Positions 20,108 to 29,145 are shown, counted from the first letter of the stretch. The stretch is 64,000 bases of DNA from Selenomonas timonae (GCF_014250475.1 NZ_CP060204.1:1811001-1875000), one strand, 5' to 3'. Translations and numbers: made by a program. Notes: generated by a model not told the origin, from the sequence alone.

Positions 20108-21349
20108 TTATGTAAGAAATTGTGGTGACATGATAAAATCTGTGCGCCGTCTGCCGTTCATAGGAGTCGGGCAGGTCAGCAGACGTAGCTCGGTCGCGCG
20201 GGTATCAAAGGCGAGCATGCGCTGCAGCGGTGAGAGCGTTCTTTGCGGCTGACCGCGCTCCGCGGACGACAGGAACTCCGCCGTACGCGTGATAATGGGG
20301 AGCTGCCCCTGCTGTTTCATCATGCGTAGCAGTTTGCGCCCGCGTGTATTGAACGCAAGGGGGTGGATGTTTGCGGCACCGCTCGTATCAAAATCCTCCG
20401 CCTGCGCTTTGGTGAGATGCAGGAGCAGATGGACGATCAGGCGTGCAATGCGGCTCTGCGGATAGCGCTTTGTTGCAGCATTTCTGAGGAAATCGCTGTA
20501 ATCCTGCGCTGTTCTGCTCTGTATGAGGCGATTCTCAATGCCTTCAGCAATGCCATAGATCTCGGTCAGTACGGAGCTGTCTGTCACGAGGAGGAGGTAA
20601 CGCAGAAGGTCAAGGAGTGTATTTTCCTGCGGCAGTCCTCGCGCATGTGCCGCACGGAGATCGTCCAGTACCGAGGGCATGAGGCTCTCGCTGAGCTCTG
20701 TCCACGGCGGCGATGATGCGGCGAGCACCCGACGGATGGAAGAGGCGCTTGTAATGCCGGCATGAAGATGTGTGTCGCGATGCTGCGCCGTTCTCCGCCG
20801 AATGACGATGGGAACAATCTGCGGTGCCAGAAGCCGCAAGGCACGCAGATATTCGATGGCGAGGATGTTGTTCGGCGCACGCAGCATTTCTTCGGAGAGT
20901 ATCGCATCTGCCGTCAGTGCGCGCGTGAGTGCTCCTGCGTACGAGTGACCCTCGTCCATATGCTTGCGCAGGCATCTCTGAACGGGCTCTGCATCAATTC
21001 GTGCCGCCGCATTGACGAGTGGCGCGAGTTCCGCTGCCTCCATGCCAAAGGCAAGGTGACTGACAATGCCGAGGCGGGAGAGGAGTGAGATGCCGCCTCG
21101 TGCAAAGTCCTGTGCACTGCGGCAAGCAAAGACAAAGGGAAGCTCGAGCACGAGATCTGCGCCTCCCTCTACAGCATGACGCGCGCGCGTCCATTTATCG
21201 AGGACAGAAGGCGTACCGCGCTGTGTGAAGCTGCCGCTCATCACAGCGACAACTGCGGCGGAGGGATATTGCTTCCGTATCGTTTCGATCTGGAAGCGAT
21301 GCCCGTGATGGAAGGGATTGTATTCGGCAATGATGCCTATGATCTGCAT
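20108..21349 (-). CDS. tmcAL: tRNA(Met) cytidine acetate ligase (TmcAL)
   Basis: Makes N4-acetylcytidine at the wobble base of elongator tRNA-Met, using ATP and acetate. The 413-residue product opens with IIGIIAEYNPFHHGHRFQI, containing the HxGH-type nucleotidyltransferase motif, followed by VAVMSGSFTQRGTPSVLDKW and LELPFVFACRSAQDFA, all conserved in the YlbM/DUF795 family. The second ATG is used because GGGGAGG is six bases upstream of it and would abut the first. The likely substrate tRNA is encoded in the same window at 7077. Confidence 0.93.
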   Translation of the reverse strand: MQIIGIIAEYNPFHHGHRFQIETIRKQYPSAAVVAVMSGSFTQRGTPSVLDKWTRARHAVEGGADLVLELPFVFACRSAQDFARGGISLLSRLGIVSHLAFGMEAAELAPLVNAAARIDAEPVQRCLRKHMDEGHSYAGALTRALTADAILSEEMLRAPNNILAIEYLRALRLLAPQIVPIVIRRRTAQHRDTHLHAGITSASSIRRVLAASSPPWTELSESLMPSVLDDLRAAHARGLPQENTLLDLLRYLLLVTDSSVLTEIYGIAEGIENRLIQSRTAQDYSDFLRNAATKRYPQSRIARLIVHLLLHLTKAQAEDFDTSGAANIHPLAFNTRGRKLLRMMKQQGQLPIITRTAEFLSSAERGQPQRTLSPLQRMLAFDTRATELRLLTCPTPMNGRRRTDFIMSPQFLT

Positions 21350-21421
21350 GCCCATCCTCCCCGCATTTATTTTCTCTCATATTCTAACAAAAAAAACAAG
21401 ATTTGGGTAGGTCTGCAATGG

Positions 21422-21462
21422 AAATACAATTTCTTGTATTTTCAAGGCGCGAATGCTATACT
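21422..21462 (+). promoter_or_regulatory. Promoter of mnmA with an inverted repeat over the -35
   Basis: TTGTAT (21434-21439), 17 bases, TATACT (21457-21462) with an extended TG. The arms AAATACAA (21422-21429) and TTGTATTT (21434-21441) form a perfect 8-4-8 inverted repeat overlapping the -35, a possible operator. Confidence 0.7.
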
Positions 21463-21510
21463 AAACGAAAATTTAAGTCATGGGAAAGCAGGGGGATATT
21501 GGATCGTAAG

Positions 21511-22596
21511 ATGAAGCAGGAACGTGTCTTGGTTGCAATGAGCGGAGGAGTGGACAGTTCGATGACAGCAGCGCTGCTCCTTGAGCAGGGCTATGATGTG
21601 ATTGGTGCGACCATGCGTCTCTCAGAGGACAGCCGTGAGGCTCTGTCGGAGGAGAATAACGGAGAGATGCCGAGCAGTATTGTCGACGCGCGGCGCGTGG
21701 CAGATGTGCTTGGCATCCCGCATTATGTGGTCGATTTTATGTCATCGTTCGAGCAGACGGTAATCGGCTATTTCCTCGATGAATATCAGCGCGGACGTAC
21801 GCCGAATCCATGCGTTGTCTGCAATCGTCATATCAAATTCGGAGCACTCCTCCAAAAGGCAGCAGAACTCGGTGCCTCATATATTGCGACGGGGCATTAT
21901 GCGCGCGTTGAACGCGGTGCGGATGGCATATATCGCCTGCGGAAGGCGCAGAACTATGCAAAGGATCAGTCCTATGTGCTCTATCATCTGAATCAGGAGA
22001 CACTGGCGCATATCCTGTTTCCGCTCGGCAGCTTCAGCAAGGATGAGACACGACGTATGGCGGAGGAATATCATCTGCCCGTTGCCCACAAGGCTGAGAG
22101 TCAGGAGATCTGCTTTGTCCCTCATGATGATTACAAGGCATATCTGCGCAAGAAGCGTCCCGCATCTGTTCAGCACGGCGAAATTATCGATCAGTCGGGG
22201 AATGTGCTCGGCATGCATGAAGGTGTTTCGTTTTACACCATCGGACAGCGCAAGGGGCTTGGCATCGCTGCGCCTGAGCCGCTCTATGTGACTGCGCTCG
22301 ATCCTGTCGAGAACCGTGTAATTGTGGGGGCGGCAGATGAGGTATATGCACAGGAGCTCATTGCATCGCATCCTCTCTGGACGATGTGGGATGTGCTTCG
22401 CGAAGAGCGTACGGTGCACGCAAAGATCCGCTACGGGAAAAGGGAGGCGACGGCAGTCGTTTCACCGTACGGGGATGACAGTATATGCGTTCGTTTTGCA
22501 GAGCCGCAGCGTGCTGTGACGCCAGGGCAGTCAGTTGTATTTTACGAGGATGATATCGTACTGGGCGGCGGCGTCATCGATGAGGTGATTGCCTGA
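21511..22596 (+). CDS. mnmA: tRNA-specific 2-thiouridylase MnmA
   Basis: Thiolates wobble U34 of tRNA-Lys, -Glu and -Gln. The 361 residues begin with the PP-loop AMSGGVDSSM (11-17), then the conserved RTPNPCVVCNRHIKF with catalytic C101, and the second catalytic cysteine C201 in ESQEICFVPHDDY. The C-terminal beta-barrel domain is complete. The ATG after GATCGTAAG gives the family's N terminus; an in-frame TTG four codons earlier is possible because the GGGGGA site is 14 bases from the ATG. Transcribed divergently from tmcAL. Confidence 0.95.
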   Translation: MKQERVLVAMSGGVDSSMTAALLLEQGYDVIGATMRLSEDSREALSEENNGEMPSSIVDARRVADVLGIPHYVVDFMSSFEQTVIGYFLDEYQRGRTPNPCVVCNRHIKFGALLQKAAELGASYIATGHYARVERGADGIYRLRKAQNYAKDQSYVLYHLNQETLAHILFPLGSFSKDETRRMAEEYHLPVAHKAESQEICFVPHDDYKAYLRKKRPASVQHGEIIDQSGNVLGMHEGVSFYTIGQRKGLGIAAPEPLYVTALDPVENRVIVGAADEVYAQELIASHPLWTMWDVLREERTVHAKIRYGKREATAVVSPYGDDSICVRFAEPQRAVTPGQSVVFYEDDIVLGGGVIDEVIA

Positions 22597-22631
22597 CTTT
22601 CCGGTAAAGTAAATAGGGAGAGGGGATTGTG

Positions 22632-23681
22632 ATGATGAGCCGAACCATGAAAGCAAAGGTCGCATGTGCTGTACTGCTTGCCGTTGCAGTGCTGCTATCG
22701 GGGCTATTTTGGTATTTCCGCATCTATACGAAGACGCCGGAATATGCGCTCCGAACCATTGAATCAGCATTGGATCAGCATGACGAAGCTCTTTTCCTGC
22801 GCCATGTCCAATTGGATGCTGTGTTGGACACGGGATACGATGACTTTATGACGGGTACGATGGATGCGGAGTTCGGTCATTCGCACGAGGCATCGGCAGC
22901 GCTTGAGGATTTTTCCAAAATGCTCAAGCCTGCATTTATCAGCATGCTCAAGGATGCAGTACATACGCGTCTGACAACGGGGGAATGGCCTTCTGTCAAT
23001 CCTGCGGATGAGGCTGCAGATACGGAGAACATTCTCTCGCGCATCGGCGTACGTGACCTGACATTCCGCGAGATCGCGAACCTGACGCAGAATGATGAGG
23101 CGCAGACCGCCGAGGCGGATGTCATCGCACATCAGGGAGAGGCAGACAGCGACTTCACGTTCAAAATCCTGCTCGCCCCCTCCGAAGAGGGGGATTGGCA
23201 GGTTGTATCCATTCAGAATCTGCATGAATATGCCGTCGTATTGCAGCAGGCGCGCCGTCTGCGCATTGAATCCTATCTCGAGGAGAGTAATGCCATCATC
23301 GCACGTCATGACCAGACGGTGGGCGCCGCTCAGCTCCGCCTCTACTCCGTCCTTGGTGCGGGTGCGCTCGGCAGTCAGGCAACGCGCGATATGGCGCGTC
23401 AGATCATGGAGCAGGACATCCTCGCGGACTGGCAGGAGCGGAGAGACGAGCTCTCTGCTGTCTCCGTGCCGCGCAGCATGCAGAGTCTGCAGCAGCTGCG
23501 CCTCAAGATCTGCGATCTGCATATTGCATATGCGCAGGGCTACGCAACATGGATGACGGATAAGAATGCAGCGACCATTCGTGCCGCCGAAAACAGTCTG
23601 CGTCAGGCGGAGGTACTCGAAGTGGAGGCGTCGTTCCTCGTACAACGCGCGAAGCGATCATTCGGAGATAAAATGGAGTAA
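22632..23681 (+). CDS. Membrane-anchored protein of unknown function (possibly DUF2939-like)
   Basis: About 349 residues with a single N-terminal transmembrane helix (VACAVLLAVAVLLSGLFWYF) and a long extracytoplasmic part. After the helix comes TPEYALRTIESALDQHDEALF, which resembles the start of DUF2939-type proteins, but I cannot confirm the family. The C-terminal part is helical and rich in charged residues. GTG 22629 and ATG 22632 and 22635 are all possible starts; 22632 is best spaced from GGGG. Confidence 0.75.
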   Translation: MMSRTMKAKVACAVLLAVAVLLSGLFWYFRIYTKTPEYALRTIESALDQHDEALFLRHVQLDAVLDTGYDDFMTGTMDAEFGHSHEASAALEDFSKMLKPAFISMLKDAVHTRLTTGEWPSVNPADEAADTENILSRIGVRDLTFREIANLTQNDEAQTAEADVIAHQGEADSDFTFKILLAPSEEGDWQVVSIQNLHEYAVVLQQARRLRIESYLEESNAIIARHDQTVGAAQLRLYSVLGAGALGSQATRDMARQIMEQDILADWQERRDELSAVSVPRSMQSLQQLRLKICDLHIAYAQGYATWMTDKNAATIRAAENSLRQAEVLEVEASFLVQRAKRSFGDKME

Positions 23682-23692
23682 GGGGAGAGAGT

Positions 23693-24538
23693 ATGCTCGA
23701 CTCGAGCAATGATACGGTGGCAATTCTCTACGATATTGAGAACGCACCGATTGAAATGCTTCAATATACAATCGATCAGGCACAGCGCTATCAGCCCTGC
23801 CGCATGATCGTTGTCTCGGACTGGGAGGCGCATCCCGAGCAGAAGCGATGGGATCGGCTCATGGAATACCCGGATCTGACCTTTCGGCAGATCAGCCGCA
23901 CCTTCTATGGAAAGAACTCTCTGGATTCCGCGCTCTATGATGCGGCACAGATGCTCTATCAGGAAGGTGTGCGCAAATACTTTATCATTACAACGGACTC
24001 GGATTTTGTGGACATTGCACAGTCCCTGAATGCGGAGGATCCGTCCTATATCGTTGGCGTTGGAACGAAGCAGGCAAGCGAGGATCTACGCAATGCCTAC
24101 AATGAATTTTTCGTCTATCCGCCAGAACCGAAAACGATGGGAAAGACAAAGAAAAAGGATGTGCAGAGTGCAGAGGTGAAGAACGTGGCAAAGAAGAAAT
24201 CATCAGAGGATAAGAACGCAAAGCAGAAGCCGACGGCTGAGCAGACGGCAAAAACAGCAGAAGTGAAAAAAAATACAGGAAATTCTCCAAAGAAGAAAGC
24301 AGTGGCCGAAAAGCCCGCAGAAGAGTCGACGAAATCCGCATCCAAGGCAAAGAAAAAGCAGGCGCAGAAGACAGCGCCTCCTTCTGACGCTGTGCCGACG
24401 CCGGCGATGAACGGCTTTTTGACGGTACGTCTGCCGAAGACGTTGCGTAGCTCGCTCGAGCAGAAGATGTTGGAGGAGGAAGTCTCTCTCGATGAACTCG
24501 TGACCTATCTCCTTATGCGTGGGCTTGCGTCAAAGTAA
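23693..24538 (+). CDS. NYN/LabA-like RNase domain fused to a ribbon-helix-helix tail
   Basis: A 281-residue protein in three parts. Residues 1 to about 142 are an NYN (PIN-like, LabA/DUF88) domain with the acidic residues expected at the metal site: D14 in ILYDIENAP, the Asp in SLDSALYDAA and ITTDSDFVDIA. Residues about 145 to 238 are a lysine/alanine-rich disordered linker. The last 45 residues, MNGFLTVRLPKTLRSSLEQK then EEEVSLDELVTYLLMRGLA, fit a ribbon-helix-helix or HicB-tail DNA-binding or dimerisation unit. Ribonuclease activity is inferred from the fold. A GGGGAGAG site precedes the ATG. Confidence 0.85.
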   Translation: MLDSSNDTVAILYDIENAPIEMLQYTIDQAQRYQPCRMIVVSDWEAHPEQKRWDRLMEYPDLTFRQISRTFYGKNSLDSALYDAAQMLYQEGVRKYFIITTDSDFVDIAQSLNAEDPSYIVGVGTKQASEDLRNAYNEFFVYPPEPKTMGKTKKKDVQSAEVKNVAKKKSSEDKNAKQKPTAEQTAKTAEVKKNTGNSPKKKAVAEKPAEESTKSASKAKKKQAQKTAPPSDAVPTPAMNGFLTVRLPKTLRSSLEQKMLEEEVSLDELVTYLLMRGLASK

Positions 24539-24549
24539 CAGGAACTGTA

Positions 24550-24951
24550 ATGATGAAAAAAGAAGAGCGTGTCCTGCTCTATCAGTTCCCTGAGGAGCAG
24601 ATTGTGACAGCGCACGATGCGCTTCGTGAGCTTGGTATTCGCGTGCAGATTCTTCCCGCAGATGCGTGGCGTGAGAAGGTCGGCTATCTGCTCGGATATA
24701 AGGGCTATAAAGCCGCATTGCCTCAGGAGGACACGTATTTTGACTTTTCGCACCGCCTGCTTCTGCTCGAGCATATTCAGGGGAAGCGTCTGACGAAGGT
24801 TCTCCTGGCACTTGAGGAGGCCGGCATCCCACGCATTACGTATAAATCGGCGATCACGCCCTACAATACGCTGTGGACACTGCGCTATCTGTGTGAGCAT
24901 ATGGCGAAGGAGCACGCGGCGACCGGAGGAGACCGGGAGGGAGATATATGA
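24550..24951 (+). CDS. DUF3783 family protein
   Basis: A 133-residue cytoplasmic protein. The body from RVLLYQFPEEQIVTAHDALRE to ALEEAGIPRITYKSAITPYN with closing LWTLRYLCEHM fits the DUF3783 family, whose role is unknown. It sits 11 bases after the NYN gene and its stop overlaps the start of the lipoprotein gene, so all three are probably cotranscribed. The tail (KEHAATGGDREGD) appears unstructured. Confidence 0.8.
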   Translation: MMKKEERVLLYQFPEEQIVTAHDALRELGIRVQILPADAWREKVGYLLGYKGYKAALPQEDTYFDFSHRLLLLEHIQGKRLTKVLLALEEAGIPRITYKSAITPYNTLWTLRYLCEHMAKEHAATGGDREGDI

Positions 24952-25892
24952 TGAAGAGATTTCTTGCAGCAGCACTTTCCTGCTTGCTGCTCCTTATGGC
25001 GGGCTGCGGAAGTCAGCCGCAGGAGAAGGAGAAAAAACTCTCAAAGCTGACCATCGGGCTCATGCCCGATACAGACTCCATTCCGTTCATCATCGCCGCA
25101 GAACATGGCTATTTTGCGGAAGAGGGCGTCGAGGTGGAGCTCGTGCCGTTTAAGAGTGCAATGGAGCGCGATGCGGCACTGCAGAGTGGGAATCTTGACG
25201 GTGCAATCTCCGATCTGCTGGCCGTCATCTTTGCTCGCTCGGGCGGCTTTGCCGTTCATGCGACATCCTACACGGACGGGAATTATAATCTCGTTGCCGG
25301 CAGGAACTCCGGGATTGCTGCATCTGCTAATCTGCGCGGCAAGGAGATCGCCATTTCCCGCAATACCATCATCGAGTATGTGACGGATGAGATCCTTGCG
25401 GTCAACGGCATTGAGGAGCAGGATGTCTCGAAGGTTGTCATCCCGCAGATTCCCGTGCGCCTCGAGATGCTCCAGAGCGGAAATCTCGCAGCTGCAGTCC
25501 TGCCCGAGCCGATGGCGAGCGTTGCTGTTGCGTCCGGAAGCCGTTATGTGACGGGGTCGGGTGAGCTTGGTATCAATCCAGGCATAATTGTGTTTTCGGA
25601 TGCCTCCATTCAGGAAAAGGAGGCGTCCATACGTGCGATGTACCGTGCCTATAACAAGGCTGTCAACTATCTCAATAATACGCCGCGTACAGAGTATATT
25701 GATCTCGTGATGGAAAAGAGTGGCTTTCCCGCGCCCGCCCGCGATGCACTTGAACTCAAGCCCTATCGCTCTGCTGGTATGCCTGCACAGAAGGATGTGG
25801 AGGAGGCTGTTCACTGGGTCAAGAGCAAGGATCTGGCAGGAGACTACAGCTACGATGACCTTGTATCGAAACTGCTCGCGGAGGAGAAGTAA
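24948..25892 (+). CDS. ABC transporter substrate-binding lipoprotein, NMT1/SsuA-like
   Basis: Periplasmic solute-binding protein of the NMT1/THI5-SsuA fold. The lipobox LMAGC places the lipidated cysteine near residue 20. The mature part begins KLTIGLMPDTDSIPFIIAAEHGYFAEEGVEVELV, typical of the family, with the SGNLDGAISDLLAV and LPEPMASVAVASG segments. No permease or ATPase gene is adjacent, so it is an orphan whose partners are elsewhere. The last base of its TAA stop is the first base of the next ATG, linking it to the polyamine genes. Substrate unknown. Confidence 0.88.
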   Translation: MMKRFLAAALSCLLLLMAGCGSQPQEKEKKLSKLTIGLMPDTDSIPFIIAAEHGYFAEEGVEVELVPFKSAMERDAALQSGNLDGAISDLLAVIFARSGGFAVHATSYTDGNYNLVAGRNSGIAASANLRGKEIAISRNTIIEYVTDEILAVNGIEEQDVSKVVIPQIPVRLEMLQSGNLAAAVLPEPMASVAVASGSRYVTGSGELGINPGIIVFSDASIQEKEASIRAMYRAYNKAVNYLNNTPRTEYIDLVMEKSGFPAPARDALELKPYRSAGMPAQKDVEEAVHWVKSKDLAGDYSYDDLVSKLLAEEK

Positions 25893-27346
25893 TGCCATAT
25901 CTCTCCCAGACGAGTGCCCCCATTCAGGAAGCATTGGAGCGCATGAAGCGCGCGCGCCTTGTCCCGTTCGACGTGCCAGGGCATAAGCGCGGGCGTGGGA
26001 ATCCGGAGCTTGCGGCATTCCTTGGCTCAGCTTGTCTCGATGTCGATGTGAACTCCATGAAAATGCTGGACAATCTCTGTCATCCCGTCTCTGTGATTCG
26101 GGATGCAGAGATTCTTGCTGCAGAGGCATTTCGCGCTGCGCACGCATTCTTCATGGTGAGCGGTACGACGGGATCGGTACAGGCGATGGTGCTCTCGGCG
26201 GTGGGGCGGGGTGATAAGATCATCATGCCGCGCAATGTGCATCGCAGCGCAATCAACGCACTCATCCTCTGCGGCGCCATTCCGATCTATGTCAACCCCG
26301 GGATCGATGATATGCTTGGTATCGCACTCGGTATGCGCGTCGAGGATGTGGCGGCTGCGATTGCATGCCATCCCGATGCCAAGGCGGTATTTGTCAACAA
26401 TCCGACGTATTACGGCATCTGCTCCGATCTGCGCGCGATTACAAAGCTTGCACACGATCACGGAATGAAGTTGCTCGTAGATGAGGCGCATGGAACGCAT
26501 CTCTATTTCAGCGATCGACTTCCAACAGCAGCCATGGATGCGGGTGCAGACATGGCTGCGATCAGCATGCATAAATCCGGTGGCTCTCTCACGCAGAGTT
26601 CGATTCTGCTCTGTGCCGACAGTATGCCGCTCGGCTATGTTCATCAGATCATCAACATCACACAGACGACGAGTGCGTCCTATCTGCTCCTGGCGAGTCT
26701 TGACATCAGTCGGCGGAATCTTGCCCTGCGCGGTCGGGAGGTGATCGACAAGATCATCGATCTCGTCGCTTATGCGCGCGATGAGATCAATGCCATTGGC
26801 GACTATTATGCCTACGGGCGTGAGCTGATCAACGGGTCTGCCGTATACGATTTCGACATGACAAAGCTCTCCATCTTTACACGCTCGACGGGGCTTGCCG
26901 GCATTGAGGTCTATGACATCCTGCGCGATGACTATGACATTCAGACGGAGTTCGGCGATATTGCAAATCTGCTTGCATATGTCTCCGTCGGGGATCGTCC
27001 GAAGGATGTGGAACGCCTTGTGGCGGCGCTCGCTGAGATTCGGCGCAACTACCGCAAGGATTCGTCCAAGACCCTCAGGATGGAGTATATCGATCCCACC
27101 GTTGTCTGCGGACCACAGGATGCCTTCTATGCGGAAAAAGAGTCACTTCCGATTGCAGAAACCTGCGGACGTATATGCAGTGAATTTGTCATGTGTTATC
27201 CACCCGGCATTCCGATTCTCGCACCAGGGGAGCAGATTACGGAAGAAATCCTGACCTATATTCGCTACGCGAAGAAAAAGGGCTGCCAGATCACGGGGCC
27301 CGAGGATATGAGCATACAGAGGCTCAATGTGATGACGGAGCGTTAG
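25892..27346 (+). CDS. speA: Orn/Lys/Arg decarboxylase (short SpeA type)
   Basis: PLP-dependent amino-acid decarboxylase of fold type I, 484 residues, the length of the Bacillus biosynthetic arginine decarboxylase rather than the 700-residue inducible forms. The PLP lysine is about K228 in ISMHKSGGSLTQSS; the aspartate segment LLVDEAHGTH precedes it, and the opening PFDVPGHKRGRGNP is a family signature. With agmatinase-type speB two genes downstream, arginine is the most likely substrate, giving agmatine. Lysine or ornithine cannot be excluded from sequence. Confidence 0.9.
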   Translation: MPYLSQTSAPIQEALERMKRARLVPFDVPGHKRGRGNPELAAFLGSACLDVDVNSMKMLDNLCHPVSVIRDAEILAAEAFRAAHAFFMVSGTTGSVQAMVLSAVGRGDKIIMPRNVHRSAINALILCGAIPIYVNPGIDDMLGIALGMRVEDVAAAIACHPDAKAVFVNNPTYYGICSDLRAITKLAHDHGMKLLVDEAHGTHLYFSDRLPTAAMDAGADMAAISMHKSGGSLTQSSILLCADSMPLGYVHQIINITQTTSASYLLLASLDISRRNLALRGREVIDKIIDLVAYARDEINAIGDYYAYGRELINGSAVYDFDMTKLSIFTRSTGLAGIEVYDILRDDYDIQTEFGDIANLLAYVSVGDRPKDVERLVAALAEIRRNYRKDSSKTLRMEYIDPTVVCGPQDAFYAEKESLPIAETCGRICSEFVMCYPPGIPILAPGEQITEEILTYIRYAKKKGCQITGPEDMSIQRLNVMTER

Positions 27347-27349
27347 ACT

Positions 27350-28210
27350 ATGGAATTTTGGTATACGGAACAACATACGCCCGATGTGCGCTTTTCGATT
27401 CGTGTGAACCGCCAGCTTTACAGCGGCCAGAGCGAGTTTCAGCGCATTGATGTGTTTGAGTCACCCGAGTTCGGGCGATTTTTGACGCTCGACGGCTATA
27501 TGATGCTGACAGAGAAGGACGAGTTCATCTATCACGAGATGATTACGCATGTGCCCATGTGCGTACATCCAGAGGCTGCGGATATCCTCGTCATTGGCGG
27601 CGGGGACGGCGGGACTGTGCGTGAGCTTCTGCGCTATCCGTCCATACGTCGTATTGACCTTGTAGAGATTGATGAAATGGTCGTCGATGTCTGTCGGGAA
27701 TATTTGCCGTCTACAGCTTCGGGACTTTCTGACCCGCGTGTCAGCATTCACTATGAGGATGGTCTGCGCTTCGTACGCAAGCCGATCGACGCCTATGATC
27801 TTATCATCGTGGACTCGACCGATCCGTTCGGGCCGGGGGAGGGGCTTTTCACGAAGGAGTTCTACGGGAACTGCTTCAAGGCGCTGCGCGCGGACGGCAT
27901 TATGATCAATCAGCATGAGAGCCCATTCTACGAGCAGGATGCCTATGCAATGCAGCGGATGCATCAGCGCATAGTCCATTCATTCCCATTTAGTCGTGTG
28001 TATCAGGTGCATATACCGACCTATCCATCAGGGCACTGGCTCTTTGGTTTCTCATCCAAGAGCCGCCGTCCCGTGGAGGGTGTGGACTTTGCACGCTGGA
28101 AGGCACTTGGCATCAAGACGCGTTACTATAATACCCAGCTGCATGCGGCTTCTTTTGCCCTGCCGAACTATGTGGAGGAGATACTCGAAGATGTGGAACC
28201 GGAACATTGA
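27350..28210 (+). CDS. speE: Spermidine synthase (polyamine aminopropyltransferase)
   Basis: Transfers an aminopropyl group from decarboxylated SAM to putrescine or a related diamine. The 286 residues include the N-terminal beta domain (SGQSEFQRIDVFES), the nucleotide loop LVIGGGDGGTVRELL, the acidic VEIDEMVVDV, and the catalytic DSTDPFGPGEGLFTKEF. The ATG is three bases after the speA stop. No SAM decarboxylase gene is seen in this window. Confidence 0.94.
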   Translation: MEFWYTEQHTPDVRFSIRVNRQLYSGQSEFQRIDVFESPEFGRFLTLDGYMMLTEKDEFIYHEMITHVPMCVHPEAADILVIGGGDGGTVRELLRYPSIRRIDLVEIDEMVVDVCREYLPSTASGLSDPRVSIHYEDGLRFVRKPIDAYDLIIVDSTDPFGPGEGLFTKEFYGNCFKALRADGIMINQHESPFYEQDAYAMQRMHQRIVHSFPFSRVYQVHIPTYPSGHWLFGFSSKSRRPVEGVDFARWKALGIKTRYYNTQLHAASFALPNYVEEILEDVEPEH

Positions 28211-29072
28211 AACCTTTCTCGGCTGCGACGGCACATACGAGGAGAGCCATATCGTGATCTTCGGCGCGCCGTTTGATTCGACGACATCCTATCGCCCCGG
28301 AACGCGGTTCGCCGCGCGTACGATGCGCGCAGAGTCGTATGGGCTCGAGACGTACAGCCCCTATCAGGATCTCGATCTCGAGGATGCGCGCGTCTTTGAC
28401 GGCGGCGATTTGGAGCTGCCCTTCGGCGACACCGCGCGTGCACTCGATATGATACACAGCTATGCCGCGAATGTGCTTGCGGACGGCAGACTTCCTCTGC
28501 TCATCGGCGGCGAGCATCTCGTCAGCCTTCCTGCGATTCGGGCTGCGGCGGAGAAGCATCCCGATCTCGCCGTGATCCACTTTGACGCGCATACGGATCT
28601 GCGCGACGAATACCTCGGCAACCGTCTCTCCCACGCAACTGTGATTCGCCGTGTCTGGGATATTCTGGGAGATGGACGAATTCATCAGTTTGGCATCCGC
28701 AGCGGAGAGCGTGCGGAGTGGGAGTGGGCGCGCGAGGGACATACGAATCTTCGCCCTTTCACCTTTGACGGACTTGCAGGGGCAATCGAAGCGGTCAAGG
28801 ATCGCCCCGTCTATCTCACCATTGATCTGGACGTACTCGATCCCTCGGCGTTCCCGGGAACGGGGACACCGGAGGCGGGCGGCGTGACCTTTGTCGATCT
28901 CATGAAAGCGACGCTGCGCATTATCCACGGCTGCAATATTGTCGCCTGTGATATGGTGGAACTCTCGCCGCCGCTCGATCCGAGCGGCACGTCGACGGCA
29001 ACGGCGCTCAAACTCCTGCGTGAGATGCTGCTCGCGCTCGAGGAGGATTTTATACGACCACAGACCGCATGA
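28191..29072 (+). CDS. speB: Agmatinase / ureohydrolase
   Basis: Manganese ureohydrolase that splits agmatine into putrescine and urea. The 293 residues hold the binuclear metal motifs GGEHLVSLP, FDAHTDLRDEY and TIDLDVLDPSAFPGTGTPE. The start is ATG 28191, inside the last 20 bases of speE, with GGAGGAG 11 bases upstream; an upstream in-frame extension overlapping speE is rejected. It completes an arginine to putrescine to spermidine route with the two genes before it. Confidence 0.92.
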   Translation: MWNRNIETFLGCDGTYEESHIVIFGAPFDSTTSYRPGTRFAARTMRAESYGLETYSPYQDLDLEDARVFDGGDLELPFGDTARALDMIHSYAANVLADGRLPLLIGGEHLVSLPAIRAAAEKHPDLAVIHFDAHTDLRDEYLGNRLSHATVIRRVWDILGDGRIHQFGIRSGERAEWEWAREGHTNLRPFTFDGLAGAIEAVKDRPVYLTIDLDVLDPSAFPGTGTPEAGGVTFVDLMKATLRIIHGCNIVACDMVELSPPLDPSGTSTATALKLLREMLLALEEDFIRPQTA

Positions 29073-29082
29073 TGATTTCCAT

Positions 29083-29111
29083 TTGATACCTGCGGGGCGA
29101 TTTGGTATAAT
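29083..29111 (+). promoter_or_regulatory. Promoter of gatCAB
   Basis: TTGATA (29083-29088), 17 bases, TATAAT (29106-29111), 34 bases before gatC. Confidence 0.85.
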
Positions 29112-29145
29112 AATGCGGATATTGCTAAGAAAGATGGTGTAGGTA

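Noticed and set aside
24118-24350. Lys-rich repetitive stretch in the NYN gene as a tandem DNA repeat
   Set aside because: The repetition is in amino-acid composition, not in a regular nucleotide unit; it is best described as a disordered linker.
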